From Polyangiaceae bacterium (GTDB taxonomy: Bacteria; Myxococcota_A; Polyangia; Polyangiales; Polyangiaceae): a stretch of 64,000 nt of DNA. The DNA lies in assembly GCA_023150915.1 (NCBI GenBank), contig JAKLKA010000026.1:1-64000 (forward strand), given 5' to 3'. The notes beneath the pieces are model-generated. The model was given only the letters and a program-made list of their open reading frames with translations. It made no database searches and had not been told where the DNA came from. Both the position numbers and the translations under genes were made by a program. Shown one piece after another: positions 26,194 to 36,082 of this stretch (the first letter of the stretch is position 1; each line of letters starts with the position of its first letter).

Positions 26194-27729
26194 ATGTGGA
26201 AGCTCTCGATCGAGGACGACCAAGCCAACAAGACGGTCGTCAGTCTCGTCCGCGACGAGTACTCGATCGGGCGCGGTGAGGAGAACACCGTCCGCCTGAC
26301 CGAACGCAACATCTCGCGCCGTCACGCCAAGCTCACGCGCAACGGGACAGGTTGGATCTTCGACGACCTGGCCAGCTACAACGGCTGCTTCGTCAACGGC
26401 GTCCGCGTCAGCGAGCCACAGCGCCTCGAGCATGGCGACCTGGTGCAGGTCGGTGACTATCGGCTCGAGCTGATGGACGAGCAGGTGGCGGGGGCTGCCT
26501 ACAGCAAGTCCACCGCGCCCGGGACGCATCGAGCCCAAGCGCTGCTCAGCCAGTCCGATCGACTGTTCATGCTCGCAGGTCCCACCCCCGGGTCCGAGTA
26601 CGCGCTCTCGGCACCGCGGGTGGTCATCGGGCGCGGCGAAGAGTGCGAGGTGTCGGTCAACCACGCTTCGGTGAGCCGGGTGCACGCCGAGATCCACGCA
26701 CTGGGCGACGGCCGCTACGAAATCGTCGACCGCGAGAGCGCCAACGGGCTGCGGGTGAACGGCGTGGACTTGCACCGCAGCCTGCTCGACGCGCGCGACA
26801 CCATCGAGCTGGGCGACGTGGTCTTCAAGTTCATCCCTGCAGGCCAGATCTATCACCCGGGCGCCGACGCCACCGCGCAGATGGGCCCCGTGGGCCCTGC
26901 CATCGCCGACCGCCACACGCCCGCCCCGGGCGTCGGCATGGAGCGGCGGACCACGGTGGCTCCGGGCATCCCCCCCATCTTGAAGGCGGTGGCGGGCGTG
27001 GCGTTCCTGGGCGTGCTGGTGATGGTCGGAATGGTGGCCATCGGCAATCGCCAGGGCGCAGGGGGCGACGGCAGCGCGCAGGCCAGCGATCCCACCGCGC
27101 AGGCGCTGGCCGATGCCGTGCAGCTCATGCAGAACGGCGACGTGGAAGCCGCCCACAACAAGGTCATCGCCGAGATCCCCGAGAACAGCAACGCGCGCCA
27201 GTCCACCGAGTTCAAGGACATCGAGGCGCGCTGGGCCGACATGCTGCTCGACCTGGCGCAGCGCGAGACGGACCCGCAGAAGAAGCGCGCCCTGCTCGAC
27301 CGCGTCGCCAAGGCCACCACCGTCGACTCGGGCCGGCGCAAGCGCGCCAGCAACGACATCGCGGCGCTCGACAAGGGGGTGGACCCGAACGAGCTGCCGA
27401 ACGCCCCCAAGCCCGACCCCACGGCGGAGCCGACGACCACCGCGGCCCCGGCCCTGTCGGGCGGCATCGTGCGGAACGATCCGTTCGCCGAGAAGCCCGC
27501 GGGGAAGGCGCCAAAGAAGCCCGAGGCGCCGACACCGAAGCCCAAGCCCAGCGCCACCGAGACCGGGCCCGACGTGAAAGACATGGCTCAGAGCGGCGAT
27601 CGGCAGAAGCAGACCTCGGCGAAGAACGCGCTGAAGGCCAAGGCCGCGTCGGGCAAAGCCAGCGACAGCGACCTGAGGATGCTCAAGGCGCTGTGCCGCC
27701 AGCTCGGCGACATGAGCTGCGTCAACTAG
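26194..27729 (+). CDS. Tandem FHA-domain protein with one transmembrane helix
   Basis: The product has 511 residues. FHA1 (about 1-95) has G-R at 26-27 and S-R-R-H at 41-44; FHA2 (about 122-215) has G-R at 146-147, S-R-V-H at 161-164 and N184. Both keep the residues needed to bind phosphothreonine. A transmembrane helix follows (about 263-284), then an extracytoplasmic helical segment, a Pro/Thr/Lys-rich linker and a short Cys-containing C-terminus. It could relay kinase signals to the envelope. It lies 21 bp upstream of the frameshifted SGNH hydrolase gene and is likely cotranscribed with it. Confidence 0.88.
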   Translation: MWKLSIEDDQANKTVVSLVRDEYSIGRGEENTVRLTERNISRRHAKLTRNGTGWIFDDLASYNGCFVNGVRVSEPQRLEHGDLVQVGDYRLELMDEQVAGAAYSKSTAPGTHRAQALLSQSDRLFMLAGPTPGSEYALSAPRVVIGRGEECEVSVNHASVSRVHAEIHALGDGRYEIVDRESANGLRVNGVDLHRSLLDARDTIELGDVVFKFIPAGQIYHPGADATAQMGPVGPAIADRHTPAPGVGMERRTTVAPGIPPILKAVAGVAFLGVLVMVGMVAIGNRQGAGGDGSAQASDPTAQALADAVQLMQNGDVEAAHNKVIAEIPENSNARQSTEFKDIEARWADMLLDLAQRETDPQKKRALLDRVAKATTVDSGRRKRASNDIAALDKGVDPNELPNAPKPDPTAEPTTTAAPALSGGIVRNDPFAEKPAGKAPKKPEAPTPKPKPSATETGPDVKDMAQSGDRQKQTSAKNALKAKAASGKASDSDLRMLKALCRQLGDMSCVN

Positions 27730-27750
27730 CGCCGGTTCGGCAGGCGACCC

Positions 27751-29224
27751 TTGGCACCGCACGGCCCGAGGCAGCACCCGATCACCGTCCAGGGGCCGGT
27801 CGCCACCACGCCGCGCACGGCGCTCACCTCGCGCCCGGTGCTCGGCGTCGCGTCGCTTGCCGTGCTGGCGCTGATCGCCGAGCTGTCACCGATGTTCGCG
27901 CGCGTGCGGCTGTCGCCCCCCGCCGCGACCAGCTCACCGACCGAAGCGCCCCCGGGCGTGGCGCCGCCGGTGCTCGAGGTCGGGCAGGCCGAGCTCGAGA
28001 CCGAGACGCGTTCGCGACCCGAGCTGGCGCAACCGGAGCAGGTCGAAGCGCCACAGGCCGCCCGGGGCCCGATCGCGAAGAAGGCCGAGGGCGAGGCCCC
28101 GGCGATCGACGCCGAGAAGCCCCCGCTGCCGCTCGAAGACCCGAATCATGCGGGCCTCGCTGGCTTCTACCGCGCGCTCGCACGCACCATCGACAAGCAG
28201 CCGGGCGCGATCACGCGCGTGGTGCACTTCGGGGATTCGATCGTCACCAGCGACTACGTGTCGGGGACGCTGCGTCGCAAGCTGCAGCGGCAGTTCGGCG
28301 ATGCCGGACACGGCTTCATGCTGATGGCCAACGCCTGGCCCGCCTACTTCCACAACGACGTCGCGCGCTTCTCGTCGAGCGGCTGGCTGGTGAGCCGGAT
28401 CGTGGGGCCGCTCTCCCCCGACGGGCTCTACGGCCTGGGCGGCGTGTCGTTTCGTGCGCCGCCGGGCTCTCGGGCTCGCTTCGGCACCCCGAAGAGCGGC
28501 ACGTTCGGGCGAGCGGTCTCGCGCTTCGTGCTGGCGTACGTGAAAGAGCCGGGCGGCGGCAAGGCGAAGCTGCGCATCGACGGCGCCGACGCGAAGGAGC
28601 TGGACACCCAAGCGCCCGCCACCGAGGTGGCGTACGAAGGAGGTAGTCACCCTCAGCGGCAGCACGCGCGCGTTCGGCGTGGTCATGGAGCGCGACGCGC
28701 CCGGTGTGGTGCTGGACGCCATCGGCATTCAGGGCGCACGGGTCCGGTTCTTGGACAAGCAAGACGACGCGCATTGGGCGGACACGCTGCGCTGGCGGAA
28801 ACCCGACCTGCTCATCTACCAGTTCGGTGCCAACGAGAGCGGAGACGGGTTCGCCTATCCGATGGACGAGTACTTCCGCACGATGAAAGACGTGCTGGAC
28901 CAAGGCAAGCGCGCGCGACCCGAGATGGGCTGCCTGGTGGTGGGCGCGATGGACCGGGCCGAGAAGAAGGGCACCAGCCTCTCGACCATGGCGGTGATCC
29001 CCGCAATCGTCGCCGAGCAGCGCAAGGCGGCGGCCGCGTCGGGCTGCGCGTTCTTCGATCTCTACAAGGCGATGGGCGGCGCGGGCAGCATGGCGGCGTG
29101 GGTCGGCCGCGGTCTGGGCCAGGCCGATCTGACCCATCCAACGGGCGTTGGCTCGGAGGTGCTGGGCAACTGGATCTACCGCGCGCTCGTCCAGGGCTAC
29201 GAGAGCCACGCGGCCGGCCGCTGA
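27751..29224 (+). pseudogene. SGNH/GDSL-type hydrolase split by a frameshift
   Basis: Two consecutive frames together encode one SGNH hydrolase. The upstream frame (from a TTG at 27751, or GTG 27838) carries an N-terminal hydrophobic anchor, a Pro/Glu-rich linker and the G-D-S block with the nucleophile. After about 28640 it becomes nonsense. The next frame (from about 28640, ending at 29224) carries block III (F-G-A-N-E) and the catalytic D-L-T-H. Removing one base near 28636-28643 would give a continuous product of about 490 residues that aligns across the junction with the intact paralogue at 29226-30536. The junction overlaps an AAGGAGGT sequence (28637-28644). This could be a real mutation, programmed frameshifting or a sequencing error. 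Confidence 0.8.
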
Positions 29225-29225
29225 G

Positions 29226-30536
29226 CTATTTCACGGGCGACACCGCGCCCAGCACGCGCTCGGCCAGTGCTTTGCCGAGCCGCTCGTAACCGCCAGGGGC
29301 CAGATGGATGCCATCGGGAGCTGCCAGCGGGGGCTTCTCTTTCATCCAGCGCGCCATGCTGCCGTCGCCGCCCATGGCCGACCATGCGGAGAAGTAGCCA
29401 CAGCCCAGGCGCGCGGCCGTGCGCTCGGCGACCTGATCGAACTCCACCACCCGCGGGGCGCTCTTGCCGTCGCCCGAGACCATGTCCGGGGGGCCCACCA
29501 GCAAGCAGTCGGCGTCGGGCGCCGCGCCCCGAACGCGCGCCACGAGCTCGTCCAGGGTCTTGTCGTAGCGTGACGCGGCAAGTGTCGAGGCGGCCTCGTT
29601 GGTCCCATAGGCGATCACCACCAGCGACGGCTCGCGCGCGCTCAGGGCAGCCGTCCATTCGACCGGGTTCCACGCCAGGGGTGTCGCGGCTCGCGCACCA
29701 TTGATCCCCAGCGTGTCGACCACCACGCCGGGTTTCGCGCTCTCGACGATCACGCCGAAGAGCTCGGGGGCCCCGCCGCTCACGCCCACGTCGAGGGTCG
29801 CCGGCGACGCGCTCTCGATCGTGTGGACCCGCAGCGACCCCAGCGCCTTGCCGGACTTGGCCGTGGCGCTTTCGGCCTGGGCGCTGCCCCGAATCGCGAG
29901 GCGTACGCGGTCGGCCGGCTTGGCGCGGTACCACAACGACCAACGCGTGGTGCCCTCCGACGCCTTGCCGGTGAGCTCGACGCTGGCGCGGGCGTCGGCG
30001 CTCTCGGGCACCGCACGCAACCCCGACAGGCCGAACACGCCGTCGAGTTGCTTCATGCTGCCCGCGGGCGACGCCGGCTCGCGACGCCACGTGCCTTCGC
30101 GCCCGACCTTCAAGAGCGCGTGCCGATACGGTTCGACACCCAGCTGCACGAAGCCCGGCCCTCCGTTGCCGAAGCGCTCTTGCAGCGGTCGGCGAAGCGC
30201 GTGAGGCCAGAAGTCGGCGGCGGTGTGCGAGTCGCCGAGCCACACCACCCGCACCGGTGTGGTGCGCTCGTGGGCGGTCAGCGCGGCCAGCGCGGCGCGA
30301 AGCTTGGGCAAGGCCAGGCCCGCGGCCGGCGCCGACGCGGCATCCGGCGGCGCGCTGGACGGGGCCGCCGCCTCGGGCACCTCCGCGGTGGCGCGCGGCG
30401 GTTCGGAGGAACCCAAGGTGGGGGCCGGCGATGGGGGTTCGGAGGCCGCCGGGCCCACCGTGCCACCGGCGCACGTGACCGCCACGCCGAGCGCGAGCAG
30501 CGAGATGACGAGTGACTGACGATCGGCCGGCGTCAT
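29226..30536 (-). CDS. Exported SGNH hydrolase (GDSL-like esterase fold)
   Basis: The product has 436 residues. A hydrophobic N-terminus (about 8-24, possibly a lipoprotein signal with Cys22) is followed by an Ala/Pro-rich linker to about 75. The hydrolase domain has block I W-L-G-D-S-H (Ser103), an Asn in Y-G-T-N-E, and D-G-I-H with catalytic Asp408 and His411. Such periplasmic SGNH proteins commonly remove or transfer O-acyl groups on polysaccharides or peptidoglycan; the substrate here is inferred only. Its stop is 1 bp from the stop of the paralogous gene on the other strand, an inverted gene pair. It is the last gene after the SDR and Cys-repeat lipoprotein genes, with 3-bp gaps. Confidence 0.85.
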   Translation of the reverse strand: MTPADRQSLVISLLALGVAVTCAGGTVGPAASEPPSPAPTLGSSEPPRATAEVPEAAAPSSAPPDAASAPAAGLALPKLRAALAALTAHERTTPVRVVWLGDSHTAADFWPHALRRPLQERFGNGGPGFVQLGVEPYRHALLKVGREGTWRREPASPAGSMKQLDGVFGLSGLRAVPESADARASVELTGKASEGTTRWSLWYRAKPADRVRLAIRGSAQAESATAKSGKALGSLRVHTIESASPATLDVGVSGGAPELFGVIVESAKPGVVVDTLGINGARAATPLAWNPVEWTAALSAREPSLVVIAYGTNEAASTLAASRYDKTLDELVARVRGAAPDADCLLVGPPDMVSGDGKSAPRVVEFDQVAERTAARLGCGYFSAWSAMGGDGSMARWMKEKPPLAAPDGIHLAPGGYERLGKALAERVLGAVSPVK

Positions 30537-30539
30537 TGC

Positions 30540-31670
30540 TCAGTACAGAGCGTCCTCGACCTCGCCGAAACGATCGGCCCGGCTCTGCACGCGGCGCTCT
30601 TGCACGCGGCCCCGCACGTGGGCGACCAAGGTGTCGACGTAGCTCTCGAAGGGCGGGCAGACGATACCGGAGTCGTGGAGCAGCTCGGCGCTGTTTCGCG
30701 TGTCGTAGCGAACCGGAGTGGCCAGCATGTCGACGAACGCCCGCGGGCTCTTGGCCAAGAGCCCGAGCCCGGGTGCCGAGAGCAGCGCCTTGGTCACACG
30801 CGTGGGGATGAACCCCCCGGGAAGGCGCTTGCCGCCGCTGGCGGCCACCAGCTCGAACACCCGACGCACGGTGAGCGGGCGGGGGTCGGCCAGGTGGAAG
30901 GTGCGGCCGATCGCCTTGGGGTGGCGCCCGATGAAGTGCGCGGCGCGCACGACATAGTCGATGGGCACCAGGTGCAAGAGCGCGTCGCCGCGCGTGGGCA
31001 GCGGCACCGGCAGGTCTTGCGGCGAGGTGACCAAGAGCAGCACCAGCAGATAGGGGCCATCGAAGCGCTCGATCTCGCCGGTGGTCGAATCGCCCACGAT
31101 CCACGTGGGGCGCAGCACGACGATCGGCAACTCTGGCAGCGCGCTCCGCGCCAGGCGCTCGGCTCGGGCCAGCGTCTCTTCGACCGGCGTGCGGAAGGCC
31201 TGCCCCGCGTTCAGGTCGTCTTCGAGCACCAGGCCCTCGCGGTTTCCGCTGACGAGCGCCGTCGAGTGGACCACGATCGACCGCATGTTCGTGCAACAGC
31301 GGCCCAGCTCGATCACCTCGCGCATGGCGCCGATGTTGGTCGCCTCGGTGGTCTCGCGGGGCACCCCGGGGTAGGTGATCTGAGCCAGGTGGTGGACGCG
31401 ATCGACCTCGGCGCCGAGCGTGCGGTACTCGGCACCGCTCAGCCCCAGGTCCATGGCCGCCGCATCACCCTCGATGATCACCACGCGCTCGCGCTGGCCC
31501 TTCGGCAGCCGCGCCAGCGCGGCCGAGGCCTCGTTCTCCAGCGCCTTGCGCACCACCAGGTAGACCAAGGATCTGGGCTCGGTCGCCAGCAGATACTCGA
31601 CCATCTTCCGCGCGCGGAAGTTGGGAAAGCCGGTGACGAGCGTCACCTCGTCGTAGCCGCGGCGAGCCAC
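30540..31670 (-). CDS. Extended SDR-fold protein with degenerate active site
   Basis: The product has 376 residues and starts at GTG. It resembles NAD-binding-4 (fatty acyl-CoA/thioester reductase-like) extended SDRs: L-V-T-G-F-P-N-F near the N-terminus, V-H-H-L-A-Q after strand 4, H-S-T-A-L-V-S-G at 135-142 and V-L-R-P-T-W-I-V-G. The glycine motif is altered (T-G-F-P-N-F-R-A instead of T-G-x-x-G-x-x-G). The Tyr-x-x-x-Lys pair expected near 159-171 is missing (F-R-T-P-V-E-E-T-L). It may bind cofactor poorly or act non-catalytically. It is flanked by 3-bp gaps on both sides and so is firmly within an operon. Confidence 0.8.
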   Translation of the reverse strand: MARRGYDEVTLVTGFPNFRARKMVEYLLATEPRSLVYLVVRKALENEASAALARLPKGQRERVVIIEGDAAAMDLGLSGAEYRTLGAEVDRVHHLAQITYPGVPRETTEATNIGAMREVIELGRCCTNMRSIVVHSTALVSGNREGLVLEDDLNAGQAFRTPVEETLARAERLARSALPELPIVVLRPTWIVGDSTTGEIERFDGPYLLVLLLVTSPQDLPVPLPTRGDALLHLVPIDYVVRAAHFIGRHPKAIGRTFHLADPRPLTVRRVFELVAASGGKRLPGGFIPTRVTKALLSAPGLGLLAKSPRAFVDMLATPVRYDTRNSAELLHDSGIVCPPFESYVDTLVAHVRGRVQERRVQSRADRFGEVEDALY

Positions 31671-31673
31671 CCG

Positions 31674-33308
31674 TCAGCCTCCGCCGCAGTAGTGAGCGCC
31701 GACCTTGGCGATCCACTGCCCCGTATCGCCGGCCCACTGGCAGAACGCCGCCGGCCCGTCGAGCGCCGCCTGCGCGCAATAGTAACCGTTCACGTAGTCG
31801 CGACACGCGCCGCCCTTGGCGAACAAGCCGTTGCGGCACTGCTCTTCTTTGGCCGCCGGGCACTGGTTGCACGACGTGTTCGAGCACTCGACGGCACAGC
31901 TGAGCGAGTGGTTGCACGACGGGCTGAGGAACGGCGCAAGGCAGCGCACGTAGGCAGCGTCGGTCGCGAACTGGATCAGGCAGTCGTAGCAGCCGGGGTC
32001 GGCGCTCAAGAGCTTCTGGAATGCGGGGCCACAGTTCGGGTTGTCGCCCTGGCCCTTGCAAGCGATGGCGATTGCGTTCAGGTCGGCCGTGCTGCACGCC
32101 TTGAACGACGCGGGGGGGGGAGTCGCCGCGTTCGGTGCGCAGCCGGCATAGGGCTTCGGGCACACGCTCCCGGTGCCGCACACCTGACCCGCGCAGGTCT
32201 GCCCCTTGCTGCCACAGTTGTCGCAGAGCTCGCCGTACTGCCCGCAGAACTGATTGCTGCCCCCCGCGCGGCACTGGCCGGTGCCGTCACAGCACCCGGC
32301 GCAGTTGTCCGGACCGCAGTGCGGCCCCTGATAGCAGAAGCCCTGCGGGGCGCAGTTGAGCTTGGTGGCCGTGCAATCCCAGCACTTGGTGCCGCCCACC
32401 CCACACTCGGAGTTGGTGTGGCCGTCCTTGCACTGCCCCTGGGCATCGCAACAGCCCCCGGGACAGGTGAGCGGTCCGCAACTCGGGATGTAGGCGCAGT
32501 AGCCGCCCGGCACCGAACACTTCTTCGGTGACAGGCAGGCCTCGCACTGCTGGCCCCCCGCGCCGCACGCGACGTTGTCGGCCCCGGGCAGGCACTTGCC
32601 CGCGGCCGTGCAACAGCCACCGCAGGTTCCGGGCCCGCACTTCGGGGGGACACCTTGGCACGTGCCGGCGGTGCAACCCTGGCCCTTCGCCAGGCAGTCG
32701 TCGCACTGCCCGCCGGTGGCGCCGCAGGCATCGGACTCGGCGCCGTTTCGGCAATTGCCCTTGGCGTCGCAGCAGCCGCTGCAATTGCCGGGGCCACACT
32801 TCGGCGGCACGCCCTGACACTTCCCGTCGATGCAGCCGAACCCCACCTGGCCGCAGTCGAAGCACGCCACGCCGGTCTTGCCGCAGGCGTTGGTCTCGGT
32901 GCCCTTGCGACACACGCCGGCGCCGTCGCAGCAGCCGTCGCACGGGCCGCAGCCCGGCGAACCGCCGAAGCCGCCCATCCCCCCGCCGCCGGTTCCACCA
33001 CCGAACCCGCCGAAACCGCCGGCCCCGGCCGCACCCGCCAAGCCGCCCATGCCGGCCTGACCCGAGATGCCGGCCATGCCGCCGCCCCCCGCGCTGCCCC
33101 CGAAGCCGCCACCCCCAGAGCCGCCGCCGCCGAAACCGCCGCCCCCCAGCCCGCCGCCGGAGCCGGCGGAGCCGTCGGGCAACGGGGAGGTGTCGTCGAG
33201 CTCGAGCGGGCTACGGCCGCAGCCGCTGGGGACGAGCAGCGCGGCGACCGACAGCGCGAAGGCCGTGGTCAAGACGCGGTTCACGAGCACGGCGACGCGC
33301 GGGGCCAT
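31674..33308 (-). CDS. Lipoprotein with five Cys-rich repeats
   Basis: The product has 544 residues. The lipoprotein signal ends V-P-S-G-C. A Gly-rich linker (about 45-115) leads to five tandem units of about 50 residues (about 118-400) with the pattern C-G-P-x-x-C-x-G-C-C-D-x-x-G-x-C ... A-C-G ... C-x-x-C, eight or more Cys each. The last 130 residues are also Cys-rich but do not repeat. The repeats probably form disulfide-linked modules outside the cell. On the minus strand a TAGAAT hexamer (33316-33321) sits 7 nt before the ATG, so this gene likely heads the operon with the SDR and SGNH genes. Confidence 0.82.
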   Translation of the reverse strand: MAPRVAVLVNRVLTTAFALSVAALLVPSGCGRSPLELDDTSPLPDGSAGSGGGLGGGGFGGGGSGGGGFGGSAGGGGMAGISGQAGMGGLAGAAGAGGFGGFGGGTGGGGMGGFGGSPGCGPCDGCCDGAGVCRKGTETNACGKTGVACFDCGQVGFGCIDGKCQGVPPKCGPGNCSGCCDAKGNCRNGAESDACGATGGQCDDCLAKGQGCTAGTCQGVPPKCGPGTCGGCCTAAGKCLPGADNVACGAGGQQCEACLSPKKCSVPGGYCAYIPSCGPLTCPGGCCDAQGQCKDGHTNSECGVGGTKCWDCTATKLNCAPQGFCYQGPHCGPDNCAGCCDGTGQCRAGGSNQFCGQYGELCDNCGSKGQTCAGQVCGTGSVCPKPYAGCAPNAATPPPASFKACSTADLNAIAIACKGQGDNPNCGPAFQKLLSADPGCYDCLIQFATDAAYVRCLAPFLSPSCNHSLSCAVECSNTSCNQCPAAKEEQCRNGLFAKGGACRDYVNGYYCAQAALDGPAAFCQWAGDTGQWIAKVGAHYCGGG

Positions 33309-33315
33309 GCCGCGG

Positions 33316-33321
33316 ATTCTA
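33316..33321 (-). promoter_or_regulatory. Candidate -10 element (TAGAAT)
   Basis: TAGAAT on the minus strand matches the sigma-70 -10 consensus at 5 of 6 positions and ends 7 nt before the ATG of the Cys-repeat lipoprotein gene. A transcript from it would be leaderless or nearly so. Confidence 0.5.
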
Positions 33322-33329
33322 CCCCAACT

Positions 33330-35120
33330 TCACCGGCCGAGCGCGACGCTCTTCAGAACCGACTCGAGCGCGGCTTGATCCGCTTCGACCCGCACGAACC
33401 CAGTGCGCTCGCGCCGGCCGAAGCTGGCCACCAGCGGCGAGGGGGACATCTGCGCGGACCCGCCACCGAGCCGGAGCGGCTGAAGCAAGACCACGAAGGC
33501 CGCGCTCTTCACGCGGGCCAGCGCCGCCGCGACCTTGGCATCGCCCGCGTGCGTCTGCTTCGCGTCGGCTTCGGCGCCGACCAGCGCTCCGAGCACGGGC
33601 ACGGCATCGAACGAGCCGGCCCCGAGCACGCGGCCGTCTTTGTATGCCCACAAGAGCTCGATGTTCTGCAGCTCGGTGCTCACCTTCCCCGTCTTGTCGT
33701 TCGCGGCGCGCATCGAGCTGGGCTTGAGCTGGACCAGCGTTCGCTGAGTGGTGCCTGGCACGCCGGGCACTTGCGCGGTGCTCTGCTTGACCGTGCTCTC
33801 ACCGGCGAACTGCCTGAGCGGTTCGGCCACGGCGCGCACCGCGAGCAGCTTGAACAGATCCCTGGCGCCGGCGTCGAAGGCCTTCTGATCGCTCAACGCG
33901 GCGCGGTACACCAGCCCGCCCTTGCCCGCGTCGAGGTACACGCCATAGGTCTCCCAGTCGCCGCGCCCCTGCGCCAAGCGGTCGAGCACGCCCTTGACCT
34001 TCTCGCGGTCCGGCGCGGTGAGTCGATCCCCGAGCAGGCTCGCGACGCCTTCGTCCATGCTCTTGGCCGAAGCCTGGCGCGACGCGGAAGTGGTGCGCGT
34101 GAGCACGACGATGGGCGTCAGAGCGGGCAAGGCGCTGATGGGCTCGGCGTCGCCGACGGTGAGCGCTGCGAAGGTCTCGGCTGCCGCGCCCTGGGCCTCG
34201 GCGTCGAGCTCGAGGGTGAGCTCGAGCCGGTCCCCGAATGGTTCGATGGCGACCCTTCCACCCGCCGAGCTTTCGAGCACCTTCAGCGAACCATCGATGG
34301 CGCCCGAGAGCGCCGAGAGCGCCGCACGCGGATCGCCGAAGTCGGGCGCGCGGCCACCGTGCTTCTGCCGGTTGTCGTCGTCGAGCCGCGCGAGCTCGGC
34401 TTGCTTGCCCTTCCAGGTTTCGCGAATCGCCGCGGCCACGGGACCCGAGAGAGCGCGCTTCTCGAGCGTGATCGACGCCGGCACCTTGGGCGGGGGCTCT
34501 TTGGGCAAAGTGCGCGCGGCGTAGGGGCCGGCGCGGGTCAGCTCGGTGGGTTTGCGCGCCGCCAAGAGGTAGTTGCCGATCACCCCCAGGGCGACACCGG
34601 TCGATGCCTTGCCGGCCTTGGCTTCCAGCAAGGTGATCCCGGTGGCCGCGTCCTCTCGTGCCGAATACGGGGCATCGCCCCCCGCGCTGAGTCGGGCCGT
34701 GAGCTCTCGCCCGCTGCGGACGTGGATGGCGACCGCCACCTCGAGCGCGCCCTTGTCGTCCGAGAGCGCGACGCCGGTCATGGCCACGTCGGGATCGATG
34801 GCGTCCGCGGCGGCCGCGGGCAGCCCGAGGAACGTCGACACGAGCAGCCCGAAGCTCTGCGGCAAGAGCCGAGCCGGGGCGCCTCCGGTCTCGCGGAGCT
34901 TTGCCCAGGTGTCGCCGGGCTTGCTCACGATCCAGGTCGCCGCCAGCTCCGCCGGCTTCGGCACGGGCGAAAGCTCGACCGGAGCCGCCGCCGCGTCCCC
35001 GGACGATTGGGTCTTGTCGGTGCACGCCGCGAACCCGCCGGCCAGCACCAGCGCGATCGCCAGCGCCGCGCGCCGCCCGGGCGCGCGCCGCTCAGAACGG
35101 GATGTCGTCGTCGCCGCCAC
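33330..35120 (-). CDS. Large lipoprotein of unknown function (DUF3352-like)
   Basis: The product has about 596 residues if the GTG at 35120 is used; an ATG at 35147 is an alternative. Both overlap the 3' end of ssb. The N-terminus has Arg residues, a hydrophobic run and a lipobox ending F-A-A-C. The mature part alternates amphipathic strands and Ala-rich helices with little low complexity, resembling DUF3352-type proteins of periplasmic surfaces (repeated patterns such as [10 protein letters not shown]). No catalytic motif was found. It is probably translated from the ssb transcript. Confidence 0.65.
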   Translation of the reverse strand: MAATTTSRSERRAPGRRAALAIALVLAGGFAACTDKTQSSGDAAAAPVELSPVPKPAELAATWIVSKPGDTWAKLRETGGAPARLLPQSFGLLVSTFLGLPAAAADAIDPDVAMTGVALSDDKGALEVAVAIHVRSGRELTARLSAGGDAPYSAREDAATGITLLEAKAGKASTGVALGVIGNYLLAARKPTELTRAGPYAARTLPKEPPPKVPASITLEKRALSGPVAAAIRETWKGKQAELARLDDDNRQKHGGRAPDFGDPRAALSALSGAIDGSLKVLESSAGGRVAIEPFGDRLELTLELDAEAQGAAAETFAALTVGDAEPISALPALTPIVVLTRTTSASRQASAKSMDEGVASLLGDRLTAPDREKVKGVLDRLAQGRGDWETYGVYLDAGKGGLVYRAALSDQKAFDAGARDLFKLLAVRAVAEPLRQFAGESTVKQSTAQVPGVPGTTQRTLVQLKPSSMRAANDKTGKVSTELQNIELLWAYKDGRVLGAGSFDAVPVLGALVGAEADAKQTHAGDAKVAAALARVKSAAFVVLLQPLRLGGGSAQMSPSPLVASFGRRERTGFVRVEADQAALESVLKSVALGR

Positions 35121-35583
35121 CGCCGCCGCCGCCGCCGTAGTCCGCATCGTCGTAACCGCCGCTGGCTGCCGGTGCTTGCTCATCGGGAGGACCATAGTCG
35201 TCCCGAGCGCCGCCGCCACCTCCGCGACCGCCACCCCCACCGCCGCCCCCGCCCCCGCCGGAGAGGATGATGTTGCTGGCAACGATCTCGGTCTTGTAGC
35301 GCTTGTTGCCCTCGCGGTCGTCGTAGCTCGAGGTGCGAAGCCCGCCCTCGACGAAGATCCGCGAACCCTTGGTCAGGAACTTCCCCAGCGCCTCGGCACG
35401 CTTCCCCCACACCACGACGTTGTGCCACTCGGTCCGCTCTTGGCGGACGCGGTTCTTGTCGAGATAGGTCTCGCTGGTGGCCAGCCGCATCTTCAAGACG
35501 GCTTGCCCGGAATTGGTGACGCGCAGCTCGGGATCGGCTCCGAGATTTCCGAGCAAGAACACGCGGTTCAGACCTTCAGCCAT
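35092..35583 (-). CDS. ssb: Single-stranded DNA-binding protein
   Basis: The product has 163 residues. The OB fold (about 4-105) begins [10 protein letters not shown] and includes W-H-N-V-V-V-W-G and F-V-E-G-G-L-R-T. A Gly-rich flexible linker leads to the acidic tip D-D-D-I-P-F, which recruits replication and repair partners. A GAGGAG Shine-Dalgarno lies 11 nt upstream of the ATG. The next gene overlaps its 3' end. Confidence 0.95.
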   Translation of the reverse strand: MAEGLNRVFLLGNLGADPELRVTNSGQAVLKMRLATSETYLDKNRVRQERTEWHNVVVWGKRAEALGKFLTKGSRIFVEGGLRTSSYDDREGNKRYKTEIVASNIILSGGGGGGGGGGGRGGGGGARDDYGPPDEQAPAASGGYDDADYGGGGGGGGDDDIPF

Positions 35584-35644
35584 CGGTCGACACTCCTCGT
35601 CGCCCCCGGGGTTGGGGGATTTTGTGTCGGACGGGTGTGGTCGT

Positions 35645-36076
35645 TCAGCCGGAAGGAGTCAAGCGCTGCGCGGACAGAAAACGCCCCGGCTCGTCGGCGG
35701 CGGGATCCTCGCCCAGCTCGGCGAGCAGGGCGGCCACGTCGGCGCGGAGCCCGAGCAAGGTCTGGCGCACCGACGGGGACGGCGCCGCGACCGGCGGGGC
35801 GGGGGCCGGCGCTGGGGCGGGCGTGGGCTCTTCGTTGGCCTGCCGCAGCCGCTTGCGCGCGCCGGCGATGGTGAAGCCGTGTGAGTACAGAAGGTCTTTG
35901 ACCTTCATCAGCTTCTCGACGTCGCGCCGTGAATAGACCCGCTGGCCCTTGGCGCTCTTGCTGGGGCGGATCGAGCGGAACTCGGTCTCCCAGTAGCGGA
36001 GCACGTGCGGCTCCACACCCACGATCTCGGCGACCTCGCCGATCCGGTAATAAAGCTTCACCGGGATGTCGGCCAC
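35645..36076 (-). CDS. MerR-family transcriptional regulator
   Basis: The product has 143 residues and starts at GTG. The N-terminal winged helix has the MerR signature [21 protein letters not shown], then R-V-Y-S-R-R-D-V. The second half is a Pro/Ala-rich linker and a Leu-rich helix, without the metal-binding Cys of classical MerR. It lies 6 bp after ihfA, the ihfA-merR arrangement common in proteobacteria. It probably senses a cellular or housekeeping signal; target unknown. Confidence 0.88.
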   Translation of the reverse strand: MADIPVKLYYRIGEVAEIVGVEPHVLRYWETEFRSIRPSKSAKGQRVYSRRDVEKLMKVKDLLYSHGFTIAGARKRLRQANEEPTPAPAPAPAPPVAAPSPSVRQTLLGLRADVAALLAELGEDPAADEPGRFLSAQRLTPSG

Positions 36077-36082
36077 CGGGCG

